DNA from: Streptomyces sp. NBC_01304
GTDB lineage: Bacteria; Actinomycetota; Actinomycetes; Streptomycetales; Streptomycetaceae
Assembly: GCF_035975855.1 (NCBI RefSeq)
Contig: NZ_CP109055.1
Coordinates: forward strand, 2,914,001 to 2,978,000
Direction of reading: 5' to 3'
DNA length: 64,000 nucleotides
Shown: piece after piece, positions 50,268-58,975 of the stretch
Layout: each line of letters starts with the position of its first letter
Position numbering within the stretch: position 1 is the first letter of the stretch
Position numbers and translations under genes: made by a program
Notes under the pieces: model-generated
What the model was told of the DNA's origin: nothing
What the model saw: only the letters and a program-made list of their open reading frames with translations
The model's database searches: none

Positions 50268-52097
50268 TCAGCCCGGGCTGATCGTGCCGTCAAGGAGCCC
50301 CATGATCACCGCATTGTCACCGTAGGGCGCGTTCTTCATGCGTGGGTCCGAGTCCGCGAGGAACTTCTTGACCCGCCGCCCCTCCAGGACCGGATTGTTC
50401 CCGTACCGCTCGAAGATCGGGATGATCGGCAGCAGTTCGTTGAAGGCCAGCGCCGCCGTGGTGACGTTCTTCTTCTGCTCCGCCTCGTTCAGGCCCCGGC
50501 CGGACTCGTTGACCACCTTCTCCAGGTCGATCTCGCCGTCCTCGGTCTTCACCTTGAGCTCGAAGCCCATGCCCCGGCCGCCTGCGTTCCGGGCGATCGG
50601 GATGTTGTGGATGAAGAGGTCGGCCGCGAAGGAGAAGTGCGGGTGCGGATGCTGGGACGCGCCCCACTGGTGGATGCCGAGCTCGAAGTTGCCCTTGTCG
50701 ACCTCGGGGTTGTACGACTCGAACTTCTGGCCCTTCGGGGTGAGTTGCATGCCGAACTCGTTCAGCTGGTCGGCGACGTTGTCGCCGCAGGCGGACCAGT
50801 CCGCGAAGTCCGACGGGTAGGAGATGACGAACTTCGCGTCATTTCCCTGCGGCGTCTTCCACTTGCCGCCGCTCTTCTTCCAGCCCGCCTCGATCAGCAG
50901 CTTCTCGGCCTTGTCGGGGTCGTGCTCGTACATCGTGAGCTTGCCCAGGTCGTCACCGGAGATCCAGTCCGGCACCTGGACGTCGGAGAACCCGGCCATG
51001 TACTTGACGCCCTTGCCCGAGTCGCCGAGCGCGACCGCACCCGCCTGGTCGCGCTTGATGAGGTACGCGAGCGCCTGCCGGGCCCGTTTGTCGCTGAACG
51101 CCTTCACCTTGTCGTGGTTGATGAAGAGCGCGGGCCCGCTGTAGTTCGGCGGCCGCATGATGCGGTAGCCGCCGTTGCTGAACGACTTCTCCTGGGCGGG
51201 CGTGAAGCCGTGGGTGGCGTAGTCGACGTCCTTGGACTCCACCAGCGGCGCCACGTCGGGGGTTTCGCCGTTGAAGAGGATGATCTTCTTGAACTTGACC
51301 TCGTCCGCCCGATAGCCGTGCTTGTTCTTCACCAGCGTCAGCTGGGACGAGGTGATCAGCTTCGGGTCGACCATGAACGGTCCTGAGGCGATGATCTCCT
51401 TGGGCCGGAAGGCGTTGAACTCCTTGTTGAGCGCCTTCGCCTCCTTGCTGTCCGCGCCCTTGCCCTGCTCGATCAGCGCGGCGGCCTTGTCCGCCAACTC
51501 ACCGTAGGTACCCGTGTCGATGACCGAACTCTTGAGGATGTAGCGGTCGATGATGGCCGCGGGCGACTTCAGATGGGCGACGAACGTCTGCTTGTCCGGC
51601 GCCTCGATCTTCTCGATCGACGCCCAGGCGGGCGAGTTCTGGATCCACTGGACGTACATGGTGGTCATGTAGTCCGCGGAGGTCAGCGGCTTGCCGTTGG
51701 ACCACTTGAGGCCGGTGCGGAGCTTGACGGTGAAGGTGGACAGGTCCTTGGAGAACTCGGCGCTCTCGGCCAGGTAGTAGACCCACTTGCGGGCCTCCCA
51801 CTCCCAGTAGCCGCCCGGCGAGTGGACCAGGTCGCTGTACGGCCCGTCGAGCAGATACATGGCGACCGGCGCGAGGCCGATCGGTCCGCCACCGCGGTTG
51901 AAGTGGCCGGTCGGAGGCTTGTTGAACGGGTAGGCGCCGTGGAACTCGCCGGACTTCCCGCCCTCGTCGTCCGGTTCCGCCTTGGAACACGCCGCGAGTC
52001 CCGGTATGCCCACGGCGGCCGCCGTGCCGAGACCCATCACCTGGAAGAGCCGCCTGCGCGAGATGTTGGACGGTGCTATGTCGGCCATGTCGACCAT
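50268..52097 (-). CDS. Oligopeptide ABC transporter substrate-binding lipoprotein (family 5)
   Basis: A 609-residue extracytoplasmic binding protein. The N-terminus has a Tat-type twin-arginine run (SRRRLFQVMG) and a lipobox ending in LAAC, so it should be exported folded and lipid-anchored. The mature part follows the SBP_bac_5 pattern with FTVKLRTGLKWSNGKPLTSADY and long paired lobes. Such proteins deliver peptides, nickel or opines to their permeases. It is the last gene of a five- or six-gene operon with two permeases and two ATPases. AGGAGGGGG before the ATG at 52097 supports this start over a second in-frame ATG three codons later. Confidence 0.9.
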   Translation of the reverse strand: MVDMADIAPSNISRRRLFQVMGLGTAAAVGIPGLAACSKAEPDDEGGKSGEFHGAYPFNKPPTGHFNRGGGPIGLAPVAMYLLDGPYSDLVHSPGGYWEWEARKWVYYLAESAEFSKDLSTFTVKLRTGLKWSNGKPLTSADYMTTMYVQWIQNSPAWASIEKIEAPDKQTFVAHLKSPAAIIDRYILKSSVIDTGTYGELADKAAALIEQGKGADSKEAKALNKEFNAFRPKEIIASGPFMVDPKLITSSQLTLVKNKHGYRADEVKFKKIILFNGETPDVAPLVESKDVDYATHGFTPAQEKSFSNGGYRIMRPPNYSGPALFINHDKVKAFSDKRARQALAYLIKRDQAGAVALGDSGKGVKYMAGFSDVQVPDWISGDDLGKLTMYEHDPDKAEKLLIEAGWKKSGGKWKTPQGNDAKFVISYPSDFADWSACGDNVADQLNEFGMQLTPKGQKFESYNPEVDKGNFELGIHQWGASQHPHPHFSFAADLFIHNIPIARNAGGRGMGFELKVKTEDGEIDLEKVVNESGRGLNEAEQKKNVTTAALAFNELLPIIPIFERYGNNPVLEGRRVKKFLADSDPRMKNAPYGDNAVIMGLLDGTISPG

Positions 52098-52130
52098 GTC
52101 CCCCTCCTAGTCCTCAGTCGTTTCTCTTGC

Positions 52131-52337
52131 TCACGTGTCCTTGCTGACGGGGTCCGCCCGCCGACGGCCGAGCCGGATCAGCGCGACGCAGGCCGCCATG
52201 GCCACGGCGCCGCCGATGAGGCTGATCACGGTGATGGTGCGTTCCGGGCTGTGCGGCTTCGTCGCGGCCAGCATCAGCAGTGAGCCGACGACCAGGAAGG
52301 ACGCCAGGGTCAGCGCCGCTCGGGCGAGAACCTCCAC
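52131..52337 (-). CDS. Small two-helix membrane protein in the oligopeptide ABC operon
   Basis: A 68-residue protein with two hydrophobic helices (about residues 5-25 and 34-58) joined by a short polar loop, and a basic C-terminus. The GTG start overlaps the stop of the upstream ATPase gene in TAGTG, with GGGAGG within that gene's end as ribosome binding site. The binding-protein gene starts 33 bases later. Composition and codon use match the neighbours, so it is very likely a real gene. Its function is unknown. It may be an accessory or stability subunit of the transporter. Confidence 0.6.
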   Translation of the reverse strand: MEVLARAALTLASFLVVGSLLMLAATKPHSPERTITVISLIGGAVAMAACVALIRLGRRRADPVSKDT

Positions 52338-53437
52338 TAGACGCCGCCTCCCGCCTTCGGCGCCGCGTCCCGCTCACCGGTCTGTGCCGGTACGTCGACG
52401 GGCCCGGTCTGCGCCGGTACGTCGGCGACGCCCCCGGCGATCACATGGCAGGCCACGTCGGGCCGGCCCGGGGCGGTGGGCAGCAGGGCCGGCTCGGTGA
52501 CCTCGCAGGTCCCGGGAACGTACAGCGGGCAGCGGGGGTGGAAGGTGCAGCCGCTCGGGAGTTCGGCGAGGTTCGGGATGTCGATGCCCCGCAGCCCGGG
52601 GTCGCGTCGCCCCTCAGGCCCGGGGTCGAGGTCCGGCACGGCACTCAACAGCGCCTTGGTGTACGGGTGTTGCGGGTTTCCGATCACTTCGTCCGTGGGC
52701 CCGTACTCGACCACCCGGCCGAGGTACATCACCGCGATCCGGCCGCCGGAGCCGAAGTGCCGGGCGATCGCCAGGTCGTGCGTGATGAAGACGAACCCGA
52801 CGTCCAGCTCCGTACGCAGCCGGGTGAGCATGCGCAGCACGCCGACGCGGATCGACACGTCGAGCATGGAGGTGGCCTCGTCCGCGATGATCAGCCGGGG
52901 GTCGAGGGCCAGCGCACGGGCCACGGCCACCCGCTGGCGCTGACCGCCGGAGAGCTGGTGCGGGTACTTGCCCAGGAAGTTCTCGGCCGGTGTCATCTCG
53001 ACCCGGGCGAGCAGCGCGGCCGCCTGTTCCCAGGCGTCCTTGCGGGACTTGGCGAGTCCGTGGCGGCGCAGCGGGGCGGCGAGCGTGGCGAAGACGGAGC
53101 GGATCGGGTTGAGGGAGGCGTACGGGTCCTGGTGGATGAACTGCACCGCCTTGCGGTACGCGGTCCACTCCCGGCGGCCGAGTCCCCAGATGTCCGCGCC
53201 TTCGAACTCGACGCTGCCGGCGACGGGCTTGGCAAGTCCCGCCGCGATCCTGGCCGTTGTGGTCTTGCCGCAGCCGGACTCGCCGACCAGGCAGAGCACT
53301 TCGCCGCGCCCCACGTGCAGCGACACATCGCGTACGGCGGGGAGTTCGCCGCGCTTGCTGTGGAAGGTCTGCGACACGCCCTTGAGGTCGAGCAGCACCG
53401 GGGAGTCCGACTTTCCACGTCCCGCGGAGTCCGTCAT
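52337..53437 (-). CDS. Oligopeptide ABC transporter ATP-binding protein (OppF-like)
   Basis: A 366-residue ATPase with Walker A VGESGCGKTTT, signature LSGGQRQRVAVARAL, Walker B LIIADEATSMLD and switch HDLAIARHF. The C-terminal oligopeptide-transporter extension contains the cysteines CTFHPRCPLYVPGTC typical of the Fe-S or zinc-binding tail of OppD/OppF proteins. It pairs with the upstream OppD-like ATPase, whose stop overlaps its ATG (53434-53437). The extreme C-terminus repeats VPAQTG twice, matching a short DNA duplication. Confidence 0.9.
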   Translation of the reverse strand: MTDSAGRGKSDSPVLLDLKGVSQTFHSKRGELPAVRDVSLHVGRGEVLCLVGESGCGKTTTARIAAGLAKPVAGSVEFEGADIWGLGRREWTAYRKAVQFIHQDPYASLNPIRSVFATLAAPLRRHGLAKSRKDAWEQAAALLARVEMTPAENFLGKYPHQLSGGQRQRVAVARALALDPRLIIADEATSMLDVSIRVGVLRMLTRLRTELDVGFVFITHDLAIARHFGSGGRIAVMYLGRVVEYGPTDEVIGNPQHPYTKALLSAVPDLDPGPEGRRDPGLRGIDIPNLAELPSGCTFHPRCPLYVPGTCEVTEPALLPTAPGRPDVACHVIAGGVADVPAQTGPVDVPAQTGERDAAPKAGGGV

Positions 53438-54582
53438 TCCACGACCTCCTCTTGGGCCGGTGCGGCCTCTTGGGCCTGTGCGGCCTCTTGGCGGGTACCG
53501 GCCGGCATCCGGACCTCTTCCCAGCGCAGACAGGCCGCGGTGTGCGAGGTCTCGTCCTCGGCGCGGGCGGTCACCGTGCGCAGGGCCGGGTCCGTGGTGC
53601 GGCACTCGTCGACCACGTACGAACAGCGCGGCGCGAACGAGCAGCCCGCCGGCAGCCGGGCGAGGTCGGGCGGGGCGCCGGGGATCGAGACGGCTTCGCG
53701 CGGTCCGGCGTGGACGGTCGGCACGGCCCCGATGAGGCCCGCCGTGTACGGGTGGCTGGGCTCGCGGAACAGGTCGGCCGTGGAGCCGGCCTCGATGATC
53801 CGGCCCGCGTACATGGTGGCCACCCGGTCGGCCAGCTCGGCGGCGAGGGCCAGGTCGTGCGAGATGAAGACCATGGCGAAGCCGCGCTGGGCGCGCAGCT
53901 CCTGCAGCATGTCGACGATGGCCCGCTGGGTGAGCAGGTCGAGCGCGGTGGTCGGTTCGTCGAGGATCAGGACGCTCGGTTCGAGGACCAACGCCAGGGC
54001 GATCAGGGCGCGTTGGCGCATGCCGCCGGACAACTCGTGCGGGTACGAGTCGAGCACCTGGCCGGGTTCGAGGCGTACCGCGCGCAGGCTCTCCCCCGCG
54101 CGCTCGCGGATCACCTCCCGGCCGAGCCGCCCCTCCGGGCTGTGGGCGCGCATCGTGTCGGCGAACTGCTCGCCGATCCTGAGGACCGGGTTGAAGGCGT
54201 TCATGGCGCCCTGGAAGACCATGGCGACCTCGGTCCAACGCCAGCGCCGCAACCGGGAGTTGTCGAGTTTCAGGACGTCATACGCTCCGGGCGCGGACTC
54301 CGACACGGCGTCCGGGTCGCCGCCGGGCGGGCGGTAGAGGACCTGCCCGCCGGTGATGCGCCCGGTGCGCGGGAGCAGCCTCAGCAGGCCGAGCCCGAGC
54401 GTGGACTTGCCGCTGCCCGACTCGCCCACGAGGGCGAGGGTCTGGTTCGGGTGGAGGTCGAAGTCCACCCCGCGTACGGCCTCCACGAGCCGGCCGCCGC
54501 TGCGATATCCGATGCGCAAGTCGCGTACGGACAACAGCGCCTGACGAGTCGTCGGCTCTGCGGCCGGCTGCTGGGGCATCAT
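53434..54582 (-). CDS. Oligopeptide ABC transporter ATP-binding protein (OppD-like)
   Basis: A 382-residue ATPase with Walker A VGESGSGKSTL, signature LSGGMRQRALIALAL, Walker B LILDEPTTALDL and switch His in ISHDLALAAEL. The family tail with Cys residues (CSFAPRCSYVVDEC) follows, then an Ala/Gln/Glu-rich C-terminus. Two adjacent ATGs (54582 and 54579) compete as start, four bases after the permease stop. Together with OppF it powers peptide import. Confidence 0.9.
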   Translation of the reverse strand: MMPQQPAAEPTTRQALLSVRDLRIGYRSGGRLVEAVRGVDFDLHPNQTLALVGESGSGKSTLGLGLLRLLPRTGRITGGQVLYRPPGGDPDAVSESAPGAYDVLKLDNSRLRRWRWTEVAMVFQGAMNAFNPVLRIGEQFADTMRAHSPEGRLGREVIRERAGESLRAVRLEPGQVLDSYPHELSGGMRQRALIALALVLEPSVLILDEPTTALDLLTQRAIVDMLQELRAQRGFAMVFISHDLALAAELADRVATMYAGRIIEAGSTADLFREPSHPYTAGLIGAVPTVHAGPREAVSIPGAPPDLARLPAGCSFAPRCSYVVDECRTTDPALRTVTARAEDETSHTAACLRWEEVRMPAGTRQEAAQAQEAAPAQEEVVE

Positions 54583-54586
54583 CGGC

Positions 54587-55486
54587 TCACCCTCTCGACA
54601 GGCGCGGGTTGAAGGTCTCTTCCAGGGCGCGGGTCAGCATCACGAGACCGAGCTGGAAGAGCGCGATGGCGCACACCGGGGCGAGGATGAACGACCGGCC
54701 TTCGGGGAGGTAGATCGCTCCGTACGTCCAGGCCTGGTGGATCATGATTCCCCAGTTGGCTCCGGCCAGTGGGGCGAGGCCGAGGACGTACAGACCCACC
54801 AGCGCGTACATCGCATTGGTGACCGCGATGATGAAGTTGATCAGGATGTAGCCGGCCATGTTCGGCACGATCTCGACGAAGATGATCCGCAGGCTGCCGA
54901 GGTCCTGCAGCCGGGCGGCCTCGACGAACTCGCGCTCCTTGAGGGAGAGCACCTGGGCCCGGATCGACCGCATCAGCAGCGGCCAGGTGATCAGGCCGAG
55001 GATGAGCGCCAGCATGGTCGGCGAGGTCAGCCCGAAGAACGCGCCCACCACGGCTAGCAGCACCACGGCCGGGACCGTCATGACCACGTCGGTCAGCTGC
55101 AGCAGCGCGGAGTCCAGCCAGCCGCGGAAGTACGCCGCCAGGGAGCCGAGCACCACCGCGATGGCCAGGGTGATGAACGCCGCGAGGAACCCGACGTAGA
55201 GGATGGTGCGTCCGCCGAGGACCACCTGCTTGAGCACGTCGCGGCCCGCGTGGTCGGTGCCGAGCCAGTGGTCCCCGCTGAGGCCCGCCCAGCGGTTGTC
55301 GGCGTCGACGGGGTTGCGCTCGTCGATGAACAGGGGCGCGAGCACGCTCATGCCGATGATCAGTACGACCACGACCAGACCGGCGAGTCCCGACTTGCTG
55401 CGGGTGATGGCGCGTAGCCAACCCGCCGTGCGGCCGGCGGCGGGAGCGAGCGCCGGCTCGGCGACGCTGGGTGCGATGGCGGTCAT
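54587..55486 (-). CDS. Oligopeptide ABC transporter permease (OppC-like)
   Basis: A 299-residue membrane protein with about six helices. The OppC N-terminal domain is present (NRWAGLSGDHWLGTDHAGRDVLKQVVLGGRT, with the GTDxxGRD motif), and the EAA loop reads EFVEAARLQDLGSLRIIFVEIVPN. It forms the channel with the OppB-like protein. Its ATG overlaps the OppB stop (55483-55486), which indicates coupling. Confidence 0.9.
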   Translation of the reverse strand: MTAIAPSVAEPALAPAAGRTAGWLRAITRSKSGLAGLVVVVLIIGMSVLAPLFIDERNPVDADNRWAGLSGDHWLGTDHAGRDVLKQVVLGGRTILYVGFLAAFITLAIAVVLGSLAAYFRGWLDSALLQLTDVVMTVPAVVLLAVVGAFFGLTSPTMLALILGLITWPLLMRSIRAQVLSLKEREFVEAARLQDLGSLRIIFVEIVPNMAGYILINFIIAVTNAMYALVGLYVLGLAPLAGANWGIMIHQAWTYGAIYLPEGRSFILAPVCAIALFQLGLVMLTRALEETFNPRLSRG

Positions 55487-56580
55487 CCCTCGGCCCCCTT
55501 CCCCGACTCACGGATGCGTGGATCGAGCAGCGAACTCACTATCTCTGCAAGGAGGTTGGCGAAGACGATCACGATGGTCATCAGCAGCAGGATCCCCTGC
55601 ACGGTCGCGTAGTCCCGGTCGTTGATCGCCTTGTAGAGCTCGGCGCTGATGCCGTCGTACTTGAGGATCAGCTCGACGAATATGGCGCTGCCGAAGATGA
55701 AGCTGCCCTGCGTCGCGATCTGCGCCACGACCGGCAGCACGGCGTTGCGGCCGACGTACTGCGTGCCGATCCTTCGGCCGGTGAGGCCGCGGGCCCGGGC
55801 CACGGTGACGTAGTCCTCCTCCAGGGTGGTGATCGTGGAGGCCTTCATCACCAGCGCCCAGGTCCCGAAGGTGGTCAGGACGTAGACGGTGACGGGTACG
55901 GCCGCGTGGTAGAAGGCGTCCGATATGAAGGTGAGGTTGAGCGCCGGATCCACCCCCGCCGTGTGGGTGCCGCGGGTCTCGGAGACGTTGAAGAGCCCCA
56001 GCTGTACGCCGCCGAAGACGACCACGATGATGGCGAAGAGGTAGTTGGGGATGGCGTGCAGGACCGAGCCGACCGTGGAGATCGCGTGGTCGAGGAAGCC
56101 GCCGCGCCGGTACGCCATCACGATGCCGAGCAGCAGTCCCATGCCGATCGCGATGAGCAGGGCGTAGCCCACGGTGAAGATGGTCCAGGGCAGGCTCGCG
56201 GAGATGCGTTCAAGGACCGTGGTGCCCGGGTCGAGCGAGTTGCCCAGGTCGCCGTGGAGCAGCGCCCACAGATAGTCGAAGTACTGCTGGAGCAACGGGG
56301 TTTGGGGGTCGAAGGTGAACAGACCCGCTGCCGAGGCGGCGGCCGACTCATAGGTGGAGCCGCTCTTCATCATCCAGGCGATGTACGTGTCGACGGGATT
56401 CCCGGGCAGCAGCCGCAGCATGAAGAACATCGCGGTCGTCACGACCCAGATGACGAACAGGCTGCGCAGGACGCGCCGTACGACGTAGTTGCGCCAGATG
56501 CGCCGGGGCAGGGCGACGGCACGTGGTCGCGTGCGCTCAGCCCCTCCGGCCGGCTGCACCTCCGGTCGGGTTGTGCTCAT
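55483..56580 (-). CDS. Oligopeptide ABC transporter permease (OppB-like)
   Basis: A 365-residue membrane protein with six predicted helices. The N-terminal helix leads into FFMLRLLPGNPVD, typical of OppB/DppB, and the EAA loop is LEEDYVTVARARGLTGRRIGTQYVGRNAVLP. It is the first gene of the operon. GGAGGGTGGGTGG directly precedes the ATG. The long periplasmic loop (about residues 70-130) is larger than in E. coli OppB, as often in actinomycetes. Confidence 0.9.
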   Translation of the reverse strand: MSTTRPEVQPAGGAERTRPRAVALPRRIWRNYVVRRVLRSLFVIWVVTTAMFFMLRLLPGNPVDTYIAWMMKSGSTYESAAASAAGLFTFDPQTPLLQQYFDYLWALLHGDLGNSLDPGTTVLERISASLPWTIFTVGYALLIAIGMGLLLGIVMAYRRGGFLDHAISTVGSVLHAIPNYLFAIIVVVFGGVQLGLFNVSETRGTHTAGVDPALNLTFISDAFYHAAVPVTVYVLTTFGTWALVMKASTITTLEEDYVTVARARGLTGRRIGTQYVGRNAVLPVVAQIATQGSFIFGSAIFVELILKYDGISAELYKAINDRDYATVQGILLLMTIVIVFANLLAEIVSSLLDPRIRESGKGAEG

Positions 56581-56657
56581 CCACCCACCCTCCGCGCTGA
56601 GAACGGAGCCCTCTGGATGAGGGCTCTTGGGGTGATCAGCTCGTGCGCTGTGTAGAG

Positions 56658-56685
56658 AGTGTGTCGGGAAAACTCGGAGGGTCAA
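56658..56685 (-). promoter_or_regulatory. Possible promoter of the oligopeptide ABC operon
   Basis: On the minus strand TTGACC (complement of 56680-56685) is followed after 16 bases by CACACT (complement of 56658-56663), a reasonable sigma-70-type pair about 80 bases before the OppB ATG. Upstream, CTCCGGC and GCCGGAG (56715-56721 and 56732-56738) form a dyad around an AT-rich centre that could bind a regulator. Confidence 0.35.
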
Positions 56686-56755
56686 GGGGTCGGACAGAGC
56701 TTTGGTCTAAACAACTCCGGCTCGTTATAAGGCCGGAGCGGTTCGCCGCCGCTGC

Positions 56756-56787
56756 CGGCACAGCACCCTCAGGAGGGCACTGTGCCG
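56756..56787 (-). terminator. Two-part hairpin after the Ser/Thr kinase gene
   Basis: CGGCACAG (56756-56763) pairs with CTGTGCCG (56780-56787), and inside them CCCTC pairs with GAGGG, giving a long stem interrupted by a small internal loop. It starts 28 bases beyond the kinase stop. Confidence 0.55.
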
Positions 56788-56814
56788 CCTGTCGGTAGGG
56801 CCCTGCGTCGACTG

Positions 56815-58617
56815 TCAGTAGGGCACGGTGTCACACCAGGTCTCCGCCCAGTCCGAGGCGCCGTACTTGTTGGCCGCGCGTACGGTGACGCAGATTTCGT
56901 CGCCGGAGAACGGGCCCTTGATGACGTAACTGGTGTTTCCCGTGGGGTAGATGGTGTCCACGTTCTTCTTCGTGAACTGGCTGCCCTTGTTCGTGTAGTG
57001 GATGTCGTACCTGGTCGCCCGGGAGATCGCCGACCAGCTCACCTTGATCGGCATGTCGCAGGCGCCGACGCAGGAGTTGGTGTACTCGAGCTTGTAGGCC
57101 GTCAGGTCGGGCGGCGGCGAGCCCGCACCCGAGCCGCCGGAGTCGGAGGAACCTCCGCCGCCCGAGCCGCCGGAACCGGACGAACCCGTGGGGTCGGACC
57201 CGCCGCCGTCGTCGGCGGAGTCGCTGTCGCCCTCGCTGGAACCGGCGTCGCTCTTCTGGTCGTCCGGCTCGTCCGGACCGCCCTCCTCGCCCTTCACCTT
57301 CTCGCCGTCCTTGCCCTTGCCCTTGCCGTCCCCCTTCTTGGAAGGTGAACTGCCGGGCGCACTCGGCGAGTTACTGATGCCAGGACTGACGCCCGCGCTG
57401 CTGCTCGGCGGCTGGGCGCGATTCTTGTCGCCGCCGTCGGCCTCGAAGGGCTGGAGCAGGGCGACCGTGCCGCCGCCGACGGTGACGACGGCGACGATGG
57501 GCAGCGCGATGACGGTGCGGCGCCGGCGGGGCCGACGTTCCTGCTCCGTGGTCGTGGCGCCGTTGCCCACCGCGGCGGCCGCGGGGGGTCCGCCCTCCGA
57601 CCGCAGGCCGACGGTCGCCAGGTCCGCCGGCTCCTGCCGCGACGGCTCCTCCCGCAGCGGCGCCGCCTCGGCGTCGAGCAGCCGGGCGGACTGCTGCGCG
57701 AGGCGTGCGACGACGGCGGCCGGCAGCCAGGCGCCGCGCGCGGAGCGGGGACGTGGCCGCTCGGGGTCTTCGAGGAGTTCGTCGACGCCCGGCCGGCCCT
57801 CGATGTCCTTCGTCAGACACCGGGCGATGAGCGACCGCAGCCGCGCGTCCTGCACACCCTCCAGCTCGGGCTCGCCCTCGACGATCTGGAACATCACCGC
57901 GTGCTGGTTGCTCGCCCCCTGCCCGAACGGCAGTTGACCGGTCGCGGCGTACGTCAGGACGCAGCCGAGGGTGAACACGTCGCTCTTCACGCCCGCGCTC
58001 TGCCCGCGCACCTGCTCCGGCGACATGAAGCCGGGTGAGCCGACGGCCATCCCCGTACTGGTCAACAAGGTCTCGACGGACGTCTCGAGCGCCCGCGCGA
58101 TCCCGAAGTCGATGACCTTGGTGCCCTCCACGGTGAGCATCACGTTGGACGGCTTCAGGTCGCGGTGCACGATCCCGGCGCCGTGAATGTCCTTGAGCGC
58201 CTTCAGCAACCCGTCGGCGAGGGCGTGCAGGGACTCGGCGGGCAACGGCCCGTGCCGCCGCACGATTTGCTCGAGGGAGAGGCCGGGAACGTAGCCCGTG
58301 GCGACCCACGGCGGCTCGTCGCCCGGGCCCGCGTCGAGCACGGGCGCGGTGTAGCTCTCTCCGACCTTGCGCGCCGCCTCGATCTCCCGGCGGAAGCGCG
58401 CCCGGAACTGCGTGTTGGACACGTGCTCCTCGTGCACGATCTTCACGGCCACGGTCCGCCCGCTGCCCGACCTCGCGAGGAACACCCGCCCCATGCCACC
58501 GGCACCGAGCCGCCCGAGCAGCAGGTAGGGCCCGATGCGCGTGGGGTCACTCGCCGCGAGCGGCTTGATGCCTCCGTCGACGTAATCGTCCCGCTGGTCC
58601 CCGTTCGTACTGCTCAT
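56815..58617 (-). CDS. Transmembrane Ser/Thr protein kinase with extracellular FN3-like domain
   Basis: A 600-residue PknB-type kinase. The kinase domain (about 28-285) shows the Gly loop GRLGAGGMGRV, Lys59 (VAVKI), Asp153 (HRDLKPSNV), Asp170 (DFGIA) and SPEQV. A linker leads to one transmembrane helix (about 357-378), a Ser/Gly/Asp-rich spacer (about 390-515), and a C-terminal domain with a fibronectin-III-like pattern (KVSWSAISRATRYDIHY ... EICVTVRAANKYGASDW) and two Cys pairs. There are no PASTA repeats, so it does not fit the muropeptide-sensing type. The external domain may sense a protein or glycan. It is divergent from the CnaB-protein gene, 358 bases apart. Confidence 0.92.
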   Translation of the reverse strand: MSSTNGDQRDDYVDGGIKPLAASDPTRIGPYLLLGRLGAGGMGRVFLARSGSGRTVAVKIVHEEHVSNTQFRARFRREIEAARKVGESYTAPVLDAGPGDEPPWVATGYVPGLSLEQIVRRHGPLPAESLHALADGLLKALKDIHGAGIVHRDLKPSNVMLTVEGTKVIDFGIARALETSVETLLTSTGMAVGSPGFMSPEQVRGQSAGVKSDVFTLGCVLTYAATGQLPFGQGASNQHAVMFQIVEGEPELEGVQDARLRSLIARCLTKDIEGRPGVDELLEDPERPRPRSARGAWLPAAVVARLAQQSARLLDAEAAPLREEPSRQEPADLATVGLRSEGGPPAAAAVGNGATTTEQERRPRRRRTVIALPIVAVVTVGGGTVALLQPFEADGGDKNRAQPPSSSAGVSPGISNSPSAPGSSPSKKGDGKGKGKDGEKVKGEEGGPDEPDDQKSDAGSSEGDSDSADDGGGSDPTGSSGSGGSGGGGSSDSGGSGAGSPPPDLTAYKLEYTNSCVGACDMPIKVSWSAISRATRYDIHYTNKGSQFTKKNVDTIYPTGNTSYVIKGPFSGDEICVTVRAANKYGASDWAETWCDTVPY

Positions 58618-58975
58618 GACGTTGTGACTCCCCCGGCCATGCTCACCTGCTCACTGCTGTAACTCGGATGAGAATAGACGCTGTTGATGCGCGTGGTGAC
58701 GCCGAGGTTGACGCGTGGCGGGCGCGGGCAGCGCGGGCCGACGCCCTCGGCCGGGTGACTGGCATCCACGGGCTGCCGCCGACGCGATGGCCTGGGGCAC
58801 CCGCGGGACAGCGCGGAAGCCGGCAACGTCGAGGAGTACCTGCGCGCCGCCCGCCGCCCTCGTCCTTTGCAGTGGATTTCCGCCCCTCGCACGGTCCGGT
58901 CACGCGGCGGTGCGCACGGCCCGTGTGAGCCTGGCGCCGCCGATTGTCCGACTGCCCGAGGAGCCGATCTTCCGC
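58618..58975. promoter_or_regulatory. Divergent region between kinase and CnaB-protein genes
   Basis: This 358-base gap probably holds both promoters. The composition from about 58690 onward is coding-like and short frames are open, but none has a ribosome binding site or recognisable product. GAGGAG at 58959-58964 is the Shine-Dalgarno of the next gene. No operator is obvious. Confidence 0.45.

Noticed and set aside
56815..58617. PASTA-type peptidoglycan-sensing kinase
   Set aside because: The extracellular part has one FN3-like domain and Ser/Gly linker, with no PASTA repeat pattern.
58668..58928. Open frame of 86 codons between kinase and CnaB-protein genes
   Set aside because: No ribosome binding site and no recognisable sequence; it lies in the divergent promoter region.
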